Part shown: in pieces, positions 1-4,720 of the stretch
Layout: each line of letters begins with the position of its first letter
Numbering within the stretch: the stretch's first letter is position 1
NCBI GenBank assembly: GCA_013695565.1
Contig: JACDAG010000950.1
Coordinates: forward strand, 1-5,596
Direction of reading: 5' to 3'
DNA length: 5,596 nt
Source: Bradyrhizobium sp.
Lineage (GTDB): Bacteria; Pseudomonadota; Alphaproteobacteria; Rhizobiales; Xanthobacteraceae
Notes under the pieces: model-generated
The model's database searches: none
The model's input: only the letters and a program-made list of their open reading frames with translations
What the model was told of the DNA's origin: nothing
Position numbers and translations under genes: made by a program

Positions 1-46
1 CTCTCTCCAATCGAAGAGTGTGACTCGTGGCACCACCCCCACCCCG

Positions 47-69
47 CCCTCCCCCGCAAGCGGAGAGGG
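47..69. repeat. GC-rich imperfect hairpin in non-coding left edge
   Basis: CCCTC (47-51) can pair with GAGGG (65-69) and CCGC (54-57) with GCGG (60-63), separated by a small internal loop (CC opposite A) and closed by a tiny AA turn. It sits about 27 bp beyond the stop codon of the minus-strand methyltransferase, so it could act as a transcription end for it, but no clear T-run follows on that strand. Hairpins of this C-rich/G-rich kind are, as I recall, common between Bradyrhizobium genes. The rest of 1-95 shows no gene. Confidence 0.35.
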
Positions 70-95
70 AGCGCACCGCCGCCGCGGCTAACGCT

Positions 96-815
96 TCATC
101 CGACAGACGCCCGCTGCCACTCCATCACGACGAACCACGGCACCCGGCGAAAACGCTCTTGATGCGCGGCGTCGCCGGATAGCGGTCCGGGCTCCGCGAA
201 AAACGTCAGTTGCAGGCCGGCTTCGAGAAAGGCCGTCATGTAGGCGGCGAGCGGACGGTGCCAATTCTGGATTCGTATTCCCTCCCATTCGAACCAGAAC
301 GGATGTTCGTCGAGATAGCGATCCACCGGAAAATGGAGATAGCCTCCCTCTTCATCCCTGACCCAGCCCCGCTCGGCACCGGCCGATGTGAAGCCGGTGA
401 GATTTGCAATCAGCAGCGTGCCGCCCGGTTTCAGCACCCTCGCCATCTCGCCGATCGCCGTTCTGAAATCGACGATATCGATCAGCGTGAGATAGCTGAC
501 AACCAGATCGAAGCTAGCCGCCTCGAATTCAAGCTGTTCGGCGACACCGGGCCGGTAATCTCCGGATGGATCGTGTTGCCTTGCCCGTTCGAGCAACGGA
601 CCGGTCGGATCGATCCCGGTCGCAGCGACGCCGGCGGCACTCAGCATCCTGCAGAAACGGCCCTCACCACAGCCGACATCCAGGGCACGCTCGAACCGGC
701 CTTTCCCGACACGGCCGAGCATCACGGGATCGAGCACGTGTTCACGCGCCCAATCCCCGTGCTCGCCGATGGAGTCGATCCAGGCTTGCGCTGAAATCTC
801 CCATCCATTGCTCAT
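96..815 (-). CDS. Class I SAM-dependent methyltransferase
   Basis: A 239-residue soluble protein with the Rossmann-type methyltransferase fold of the Methyltransf_11/UbiE-like group. Motif I is DVGCGEGRF at residues 46-54 (the glycine-rich loop that binds S-adenosylmethionine). The acidic residue ending strand beta-2 is in GIDP (D69). A later FDLVVSYLTLIDI stretch and LKPGGTLLIANL match the usual motifs II-III. The C-terminal part carries aromatic-rich segments that may form the acceptor pocket. The length is normal for a stand-alone enzyme, and the acceptor substrate cannot be told from sequence. The start at 815 is supported by AAGGTGAG (825-832 on the complement) nine bases upstream. It lies downstream of, and co-oriented with, the CMD/SnoaL-like genes, but about 160 bp of remnant DNA and a palindrome separate them, so co-transcription is uncertain. 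Family assignment is secure; specific function is unknown. Confidence 0.93.
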   Translation of the reverse strand: MSNGWEISAQAWIDSIGEHGDWAREHVLDPVMLGRVGKGRFERALDVGCGEGRFCRMLSAAGVAATGIDPTGPLLERARQHDPSGDYRPGVAEQLEFEAASFDLVVSYLTLIDIVDFRTAIGEMARVLKPGGTLLIANLTGFTSAGAERGWVRDEEGGYLHFPVDRYLDEHPFWFEWEGIRIQNWHRPLAAYMTAFLEAGLQLTFFAEPGPLSGDAAHQERFRRVPWFVVMEWQRASVG

Positions 816-824
816 GAAAAAATA

Positions 825-832
825 CTCACCTT
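825..832 (-). promoter_or_regulatory. Ribosome binding site of the methyltransferase gene
   Basis: The complement reads AAGGTGAG, a strong Shine-Dalgarno match, nine bases before the ATG at 815. It fixes the start of the methyltransferase. The same AAGGTGAG also precedes the CMD-like gene start at 1970. Confidence 0.7.
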
Positions 833-836
833 TCCG

Positions 837-871
837 CCGTCATTGCGAGGAGCCACCGGGTCGCAATGACG
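837..871. repeat. Short REP-like palindrome (GTCATTGC family)
   Basis: An 11-bp perfect inverted repeat, CGTCATTGCGA (838-848) and TCGCAATGACG (861-871), flanks a 12-base loop. The outer ends are the same as those of the larger palindrome at 4226-4341 (CCGTCATTGC and GCAATGACG), so both belong to one dispersed family. It lies just upstream of the methyltransferase ribosome binding site, so in the transcript it would be a 5'-leader stem-loop or a terminator for the genes before it. From memory, longer elements with these ends are frequent in Bradyrhizobium intergenic regions; this one looks like a shortened form lacking the middle. Confidence 0.65.
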
Positions 872-880
872 ATCATGCCA

Positions 881-985
881 TCAAGAAATGACTTCTGTCA
901 CCGGCTGCCTGTCGCCGGCCAACGTCTCCAGGAATTTCGACGTCATGATGTAGAAGCCGACTGAAAGCTGCAATTTGATCAGCGC
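881..985 (-). pseudogene. Orphan 3' remnant of a second CMD-family gene
   Basis: Read on the minus strand in the frame ending at the TGA 883-881, about 34 codons encode a sequence nearly matching the C-terminus of the intact CMD-like protein (1443-1970). It begins at ALIKLQLSVGFYIMTSKFLE and ends ...TEVIS, against ALVELQLSVGFYIMTSKFLE and ...TEVIP in the intact copy. The DNA aligns without gaps at a constant offset of 562 bp, and the stop codons fall in the same place. I count about 16 mismatches over the ~94 best-aligned bases (about 83% identity), with a 29-base identical run at 933-961 / 1495-1523. The upstream ~140 codons of the gene are absent: the homology stops abruptly at the end of the SnoaL-like reading frame. 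There is no start codon or ribosome binding site, so this is debris of a paralogue, not an expressed gene. Confidence 0.8.
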
Positions 986-1059
986 CTCACTTCGCCAAGC
1001 TTGGTGGATGGCTCGTGCTGGGTTTCCAGCCGGTTGCCATGTCGGTGAAGGAGGCGCCA
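979..1059 (-). pseudogene. Cut-off C-terminal tail of the SnoaL-like gene
   Basis: Past the TAA at 1062-1060 the same reading frame stays open for 26 codons to a TGA at 981-979. It encodes WRLLHRHGNRLETQHEPSTK followed by LGEVRR. The junction REAG-stop-WRLLHRHGNR fits the family pattern in which the last strand reads roughly REDGEWRLVHRHAD, so the stop replaces what is usually an acidic residue (GAA to TAA needs one base change). The full reading frame 979-1431 would give a 150-residue protein, a normal size for the family. The tail shows no frameshift, so the nonsense change looks recent or is a sequencing error; real readthrough is a less likely alternative. Confidence 0.75.
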
Positions 1060-1431
1060 TTAACCGGCTTCGCGGCAAAAAATATGCGTAACCCGATTGG
1101 ACCAGCCGGTGATGCCTTCGACGTCGGCGACACGTTGGTTCTCGAAGGTTTCGATGTCGGTCACATAGAACATCGCAGGAGTGATGACCTTGGAGATATT
1201 CTCGTGACGGACGGTTCCACCCTTGAACCTCCCGCCCGCCCAGTCCCAGCGCCGGGAAACTGCTTCCCATCCCTTCTCGTAGCCGCCCCAGCCATAGAAG
1301 CTGGTCGCTTCCGATGTAAGCGAATAGAGCGCCTTGATCGCGGATACGTCCCCGTTGGCAACTCTGGCCATCGCCTGATGTAGCCGGGCGATGGCCGCGC
1401 TTACCGAGGCGTCGAGTTCCTCTTTACTCAT
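1060..1431 (-). CDS. SnoaL/NTF2-like protein, truncated by a nonsense codon
   Basis: A 123-residue product of the nuclear transport factor 2-like superfamily (SnoaL_3/DUF4440-type). It has an N-terminal helix with repeated small and acidic residues, then GDVSAIKALYSLTSEATSFY, GGYEKGWEAVSRRWDWAGGR, a VRHENISKV strand, a YVTDIETFENQRV strand and the start of the final strand, NRVTHIFCREAG. These are the expected alpha+beta cone elements in order. Members are small enzymes or ligand-binding proteins of diverse function, so no substrate can be assigned. The product stops in the middle of the last core strand; the missing part is still encoded downstream (979-1059). Losing that strand would probably destabilise the fold. 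The start at 1431 lies 11 bases after the CMD-like stop, with AGGTGGCGAG overlapping that stop as ribosome binding site, so the two form an operon. It may be non-functional. Confidence 0.75.
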   Translation of the reverse strand: MSKEELDASVSAAIARLHQAMARVANGDVSAIKALYSLTSEATSFYGWGGYEKGWEAVSRRWDWAGGRFKGGTVRHENISKVITPAMFYVTDIETFENQRVADVEGITGWSNRVTHIFCREAG

Positions 1432-1442
1432 ACGCTCGCCAC

Positions 1443-1970
1443 CTATGGAATCACTTCCGTTGCCGGTTGCATGTCGACAGCAAACGTCTCCAGAAATTTC
1501 GACGTCATGATGTAGAAGCCGACCGAGAGTTGCAGTTCGACCAGTGCGGCCGGCGTCAGCTTTGACGCAATGGCCTTGAAGGTCGCATCCGTCGGCTTGT
1601 ACAGCTTGACGATCTCGTCGGCGAAAGCGAGTGCGGCGCGCTGCACCTCGTTGAAGCAGGTTGCCGCCTGCCAGTTCTCCAGCGCCTCGTTCTGTTCGTC
1701 GGTCACCCCAACATTCTTGCCGATCCGCTTATGGGCGACGATCTCATACGGCGCCTGGCACAGGATGCCGGTGCGGGTGATGGCAAGTTCGCGCACGATC
1801 GGATCGAGTTCCCCCTTGTGCCTGATCGCCCCACCCAGCCGGCAATATTGTTCGAAATAGCTCGGCGAATGCGCCATCATCAGGAAGATGTTGGCATGGC
1901 GGTTCTTGCCGAGGATTTCGCGGGTACGATCGCTGGCTTTCGCGGGATCGCTGTATTCGATACGGGCCAT
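1443..1970 (-). CDS. Carboxymuconolactone decarboxylase (CMD)-family protein
   Basis: A 175-residue protein of the CMD/AhpD-like all-helical superfamily, complete in length. The core region reads ELAITRTGILCQAPYEIVAHKRIGKNVGV: C71, Y75, E76 and H80 give a C-x3-YE-x3-H pattern. The AhpD peroxidase motif CxxC is therefore absent (one cysteine only), and an AhpD-type disulfide mechanism is unlikely. This fits the group resembling 4-carboxymuconolactone decarboxylase, but the true substrate is unknown. The second helical half ends in ELQLSVGFYIMTSKFLETFA, whose coding sequence is duplicated at 881-985. The start at 1970 is preceded by AAGGTGAG, and a plausible sigma-70 promoter lies just upstream. 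It is the first gene of a minus-strand unit with the SnoaL-like gene 11 bases downstream, a pairing that suggests action on one small-molecule pathway. It is divergent from the DUF255 gene. Confidence 0.9.
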   Translation of the reverse strand: MARIEYSDPAKASDRTREILGKNRHANIFLMMAHSPSYFEQYCRLGGAIRHKGELDPIVRELAITRTGILCQAPYEIVAHKRIGKNVGVTDEQNEALENWQAATCFNEVQRAALAFADEIVKLYKPTDATFKAIASKLTPAALVELQLSVGFYIMTSKFLETFAVDMQPATEVIP

Positions 1971-2141
1971 TTCTCACCTTGTTTTCTTTGATTTTGCGAG
2001 CGGGATAATGCCTTGCGGCAACGGCCGGATCAACCAGCTGGAATGCTCGATGGCGGGAATAAGTCACACAGGCGTGTGTTCCAGAGAGGGGACCGATCTG
2101 ACAATATTCCACGTCACGCCGTTCCCCTCGAGGGCCAGCCC
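1971..2141. other. Divergent intergenic region between CMD-like and DUF255 genes
   Basis: This 171-bp region must hold both start signals. On the minus side a sigma-70-like promoter is visible (listed separately). On the plus side I find no convincing -35/-10 pair. A short inverted repeat CACAC-AGGC-GTGTG (2065-2078) could be an operator, but it is too short to be sure. No small reading frame with a good ribosome binding site stands out. Confidence 0.5.
2005..2033 (-). promoter_or_regulatory. Candidate sigma-70-type promoter for the CMD-SnoaL unit
   Basis: On the complement, TTGATC (2033-2028) and CATTAT (2010-2005) are separated by 17 bases, each matching the TTGACA/TATAAT consensus at four of six positions. 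A start about seven bases further on, near 1997, would give a leader of roughly 27 bases ending in AAGGTGAG and the ATG at 1970. Spacing and position are right, but the matches are moderate. Confidence 0.4.
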
Positions 2142-3875
2142 ATGATCCGCATCCTCGCACTGCTGCTGTCGCTGTCGTTTGCGACGACGGTCCATGCCGC
2201 GCCGATCGACAACGAGGACGGCTTCTGGAGCGAATGGAGCGACGCGACCTTTGCCAGGGCCGCGCACGAAAAGAAATTCGTGATCATGTCGCTGCAATCC
2301 TGGTGGTGCCGATGGTGCCACGTGATGAACCGCGAGACCTGGGCCAATCCGGAGGTGCGTGGCATCCTGAAAGACAAGTTCATCCCGGTTTATGTCGATC
2401 AGGACAGCCGGCCGGATATCTCGCAGCGCTACGAGCGCTGGGGCTGGCCCGCCACCATCATCTTCGCCTCTGACGGCACCGAGATCGTCAAGCTGCGCGG
2501 CTTCTATTCGCCGCAATTCTTCAACCCCATCCTCACCGCCACCATCGAGGACCCCTCGCCCGTCACCTATCCCGACGCCGGCGGAGCCGAACGCGAGCGC
2601 ACGCTGGCGACGGGACTGACGGACGCACAGCGCGGCGAAATCCTGGCCTTCATCGATCAGGCCTGGGATGACCAGAACGGCGGATGGAGCAAATCCAAAT
2701 TCGTCGATGGATCGATGCTGGTCTGGGCATTGCAGCGCGCCCGACAGGGCGACGCCAAGAACGAGGCGCGGATCCGGAAAGTGCTGACCCTGATGGCCTC
2801 GACCATGGTCGACAAGACCACCGGCGCCATGAACCAGGTCAACCTGAAGCCAGACTGGTCGGAACCGGCCCGGGAATTTCCGATGTTCGCGCAGGAGGCC
2901 GGGCTGATCGCCTATTCACGGACCTGGAGCATGTATGGCGACCCCACCTACCGGCAGGCCGCGGACCGCATCTACGGCTTTCTAAAAAACACCATGGCCG
3001 CGCCCGGCGGCGGCTTCTACGCCTCGCTCGGCATGAGCGAGGGTGAGCCCGGTGTCGACAAGCGGCAATATGCGCGAGAGACCGCACAGGCGATCGCGGG
3101 ACTATTGGCCTATTACGACGCGACGGGCGTGGCCGACGCGCGCGACCTCGCAGCCGGCGCCGCGCGCTGGGTACTCGCCAACCGCGCGATGCCGGGCGGC
3201 GGCTTTCGTCACGCCCAACAGGACAAGGGCGGGCCTTATCTGGCCGACAATGTCGAGATGGCCAAGGTGCTGCTGGCATTGCACCGCTCCACCGGCGAGC
3301 GCGAATGGCTCGCGCAGGCACAGGTTACGGCCGACTTCGTCGCCAGGACATTTATCGATCCCGCGACCGGAGGATTCGTAGCCTCCGCTTCGCCCGACGC
3401 GCAACAGCTGACAAAGCCGATCAAGCAGCGCGAGGATAATGTCACGGCGGTGCGCATGTTCAGCCTGCTGTCGTCCTACACCGGAGAGAACCGCTACCGC
3501 GAAATCGCCGAGGCCGGCATGGGTTACCTGACATCGCCGCCGATCCTCGATGCCTTTGGCTTCCTGCCCGACGTGCTGCTCGCCGAAGACGAACTGCGCA
3601 ACGAGCCGGTTCACGTCACCATTGTCGGCGCGAAAGACGATCCGCGATCGGCCGCGCTCTATCGGGCAGCACTCGCCTATCCGCTCGCCAACAAGCGCGC
3701 CGAATGGTGGGATAAGCGCGAAGGCAAACTCGCCAATGCCGACGTCGACTATCCCGATTATCCGGATGGACCGGCAGCGTTCGCCTGCACGTCGAATTTC
3801 TGTTCCTATCCCGTGACGAAGCCTGCGGAAATTCCGGCACAGCTCGACGGTTTGAAGCGCGCCCGCAAACTGTAA
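2142..3875 (+). CDS. Exported DUF255 (YyaL/SSP411-like) thioredoxin-fold protein
   Basis: A 577-residue protein. Residues 1-19 form a signal peptide (MIRILALLLSLSFATTVHA, cleavage likely after VHA), so it probably acts in the periplasm. Residues ~25-130 are a DUF255 thioredoxin-like domain: WCRWCHVM with C56 and C59 (canonical in the family as CHWCHVM) and the cis-proline motif WGWPAT (P103). The rest, ~190-550, resembles the alpha/alpha six-hairpin domain typical of YyaL/SPATA20 proteins, with repeated helix pairs such as ETAQAIAGLLAYYDATG and NVEMAKVLLALHRSTGE. The C-terminus keeps a family-like FACTSNFCSYPVT (C549, C554), which might form a second disulfide. The start at 2142 is preferred over the ATG at 2013, which would add 43 residues without character. 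The 2142 start has GAGGG seven bases upstream and begins exactly at the signal peptide. The family's reaction is not established; a redox or glycan-related role is only inference. Confidence 0.9.
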   Translation: MIRILALLLSLSFATTVHAAPIDNEDGFWSEWSDATFARAAHEKKFVIMSLQSWWCRWCHVMNRETWANPEVRGILKDKFIPVYVDQDSRPDISQRYERWGWPATIIFASDGTEIVKLRGFYSPQFFNPILTATIEDPSPVTYPDAGGAERERTLATGLTDAQRGEILAFIDQAWDDQNGGWSKSKFVDGSMLVWALQRARQGDAKNEARIRKVLTLMASTMVDKTTGAMNQVNLKPDWSEPAREFPMFAQEAGLIAYSRTWSMYGDPTYRQAADRIYGFLKNTMAAPGGGFYASLGMSEGEPGVDKRQYARETAQAIAGLLAYYDATGVADARDLAAGAARWVLANRAMPGGGFRHAQQDKGGPYLADNVEMAKVLLALHRSTGEREWLAQAQVTADFVARTFIDPATGGFVASASPDAQQLTKPIKQREDNVTAVRMFSLLSSYTGENRYREIAEAGMGYLTSPPILDAFGFLPDVLLAEDELRNEPVHVTIVGAKDDPRSAALYRAALAYPLANKRAEWWDKREGKLANADVDYPDYPDGPAAFACTSNFCSYPVTKPAEIPAQLDGLKRARKL

Positions 3876-3890
3876 AAAGTTCCACGCGTT

Positions 3891-3907
3891 GATTTCGCTC
3901 GGAAATC
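3891..3907 (+). terminator. Weak hairpin after the DUF255 gene
   Basis: GATTTC (3891-3896) and GAAATC (3902-3907) flank a five-base loop 15 bases after the TAA stop. The stem is short and AT-rich, and no T-run follows, so it is at best a weak transcription end. Nothing better is visible nearby. Confidence 0.2.
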
Positions 3908-3983
3908 GTCATGCCGCGCGCTAAATCCGGCTGCGCGTGAGCCAAAATGCCGCCGCAATGCTGTTCGAACTTGGCACGGTCGA

Positions 3984-4017
3984 TATTCGCTGAGTGGGGA
4001 CTCAATCAAAGCGAATA
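3984..4017. repeat. Nested inverted repeat upstream of the small membrane protein gene
   Basis: TATTCGCT (3984-3991) and AGCGAATA (4010-4017) form a perfect 8-bp inverted repeat. Inside it GAGT (3992-3995) and ACTC (4000-4003) extend the left side into an inner hairpin with a GGGG loop, leaving AATCAA as a bulge. It is about 90 bp before the 33-codon gene at 4108. It does not share the GTCATTGC ends of the other palindromes here. It could be an operator or a leader hairpin; no regulator can be named. The remainder of 3876-4107 shows no gene. Confidence 0.35.
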
Positions 4018-4107
4018 CTCGTCGCGGGGTGTTCCGAGTAAAAATCAATGGCCATGTTGCGCGCTTGTCGCGCAGCGATGAGCTATGCCCAAGTCTAGGG
4101 AGACAGC

Positions 4108-4209
4108 ATGAAGGAAGCCACCAAAAGGGCGGCCTCGGAGGCGCTTGCGCAGATGGCGGCGGTGACGGCAATGCTCGTCATCGCCGGCGTCATCTTTTAC
4201 TGGCGGTGA
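4108..4209 (+). CDS. Small single-pass membrane protein, 33 residues
   Basis: A short gene encoding a basic/acidic amphipathic N-terminus (MKEATKRAASEALAQ) followed by one hydrophobic segment, MAAVTAMLVIAGVIFYW, and a terminal R. The hydrophobic stretch is long enough for one inner-membrane helix, with the positively charged N-terminus probably in the cytoplasm. AGGGAG (4097-4102) is a good Shine-Dalgarno sequence five bases before the ATG. The coding signal (strong ribosome binding site plus coherent topology) supports a real gene, though it is easy to miss at this size. I do not recognise a family. It stands alone, after the DUF255 gene in the same orientation but 232 bp away, and a nested palindrome beginning 17 bp after its stop could end its transcript. 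Confidence 0.65.
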   Translation: MKEATKRAASEALAQMAAVTAMLVIAGVIFYWR

Positions 4210-4225
4210 AACACGGTACGGAGAG

Positions 4226-4341
4226 CCGTCATTGCCTGCTACAAACGCGAAGCGTTTGTGCAAGGGAGCGTAAGCGACGAAGCAATCCAGACTTCGAGTT
4301 CCGTGTAATTCTGGATTGCTTCGCTACGCTCGCAATGACGG
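4226..4341. repeat. Nested palindromic intergenic repeat (GTCATTGC family)
   Basis: The outer arms CCGTCATTGC (4226-4235) and GCAATGACGG (4332-4341) are perfect complements. The inner arms CGAAGCAATCCAGA (4278-4291) and TCTGGATTGCTTCG (4310-4323) form a perfect 14-bp stem with an 18-base loop. A third hairpin, ACAAACGC-GAA-GCGTTTGT (4241-4259), sits only in the left half, making the element asymmetric. It lies between the convergent small-protein gene and the DUF35 gene, 19 bp from the DUF35 stop, and could serve as a two-way terminator or mRNA-end stabiliser. I recall elements of this type as widespread in Bradyrhizobium genomes; mobility could not be judged from one copy. Confidence 0.8.
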
Positions 4342-4360
4342 TTTAATGTCTGATGCTTGC

Positions 4361-4720
4361 TCACTTCGCTTTTGCGAAATATGGAACCAGCCTTCCGGCG
4401 AATGGCTGATAGCGCGCGGTGACGTTGTCGCCGATGGCGAGATCATTGTCGCCATGGGCCATCATGCGAAATCCTTCCGGCGTATCGACCAACAGAAGGT
4501 TGTAGGGAACGTGCGCGCGGGTCTCCGGCGTCGCCGCACGACATATCAGTGAGGTCGCGTACACGGTCCCGGTTCCACGGGCCGGCTTCTCCGCTGGATC
4601 CGGCGCGCCGCAAGCCGCGCAAAAACTGCGACGGAAATATTGCGCCTTTCCGCAGGCGCCGCAGGATTGGTAGACGATGCCCTCGCCGCCTTTGGTCCAG
4701 TCCGCACGTTGCTCGCTCAT
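4361..4720 (-). CDS. DUF35 zinc-ribbon/OB-fold protein, thiolase partner
   Basis: A 119-residue protein with an N-terminal rubredoxin-like zinc ribbon, C20-x2-C23 and C34-x2-C37 (SCGACGK and FCAACGA), followed by an OB-fold from about residue 45 (GTGTVYATSLI, VPYNLLLVDTPEGFRMMAH, IGDNVTARYQPF). All four cysteines are present and the length is normal. DUF35 proteins bind thiolase-superfamily subunits working on acyl-CoA; the known example is ChsH2-DUF35 with the Ltp2 aldolase in bacterial steroid side-chain breakdown. Here its ATG overlaps the stop of the thiolase-like gene by ATGA, with GGAG (4729-4732 on the complement) eight bases upstream, so the two are translationally coupled and probably form a complex. 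The precise substrate is unknown. Confidence 0.92.
   Translation of the reverse strand: MSEQRADWTKGGEGIVYQSCGACGKAQYFRRSFCAACGAPDPAEKPARGTGTVYATSLICRAATPETRAHVPYNLLLVDTPEGFRMMAHGDNDLAIGDNVTARYQPFAGRLVPYFAKAK

Noticed and set aside
210..794. A 194-codon plus-strand frame opposite the methyltransferase
   Set aside because: It is antisense to a gene with clear family motifs, its translation shows no domain, and long shadow frames are expected in GC-rich DNA.
881..1270. A 129-codon minus-strand open frame ending in a CMD-like tail
   Set aside because: Only its last ~34 codons resemble a protein family. The upstream part is the out-of-frame shadow of the SnoaL-like gene, so the joined frame is accidental and better read as a remnant.
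1988..2009. TTGATT and GATAAT as a plus-strand promoter for the DUF255 gene
   Set aside because: The spacing is only 10 bases, too short for a sigma-70 promoter.
2013..2141. Upstream ATG extending the DUF255 gene by 43 codons
   Set aside because: The extra residues are hydrophilic and featureless and would bury the signal peptide; the ATG at 2142 has a good ribosome binding site.
3102..3614. A 170-codon minus-strand frame within the DUF255 gene
   Set aside because: It is fully inside a well-supported gene on the other strand, with no recognisable motifs.
4226..4341. CRISPR array or insertion sequence
   Set aside because: There is one composite palindrome, with no regularly spaced direct repeats, no transposase gene and no visible target duplication.
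4029..4346. A 105-codon plus-strand frame covering the gap after the DUF255 gene
   Set aside because: It runs through the palindromic repeat and overlaps the better-supported 33-codon gene in another frame; no ribosome binding site or domain.
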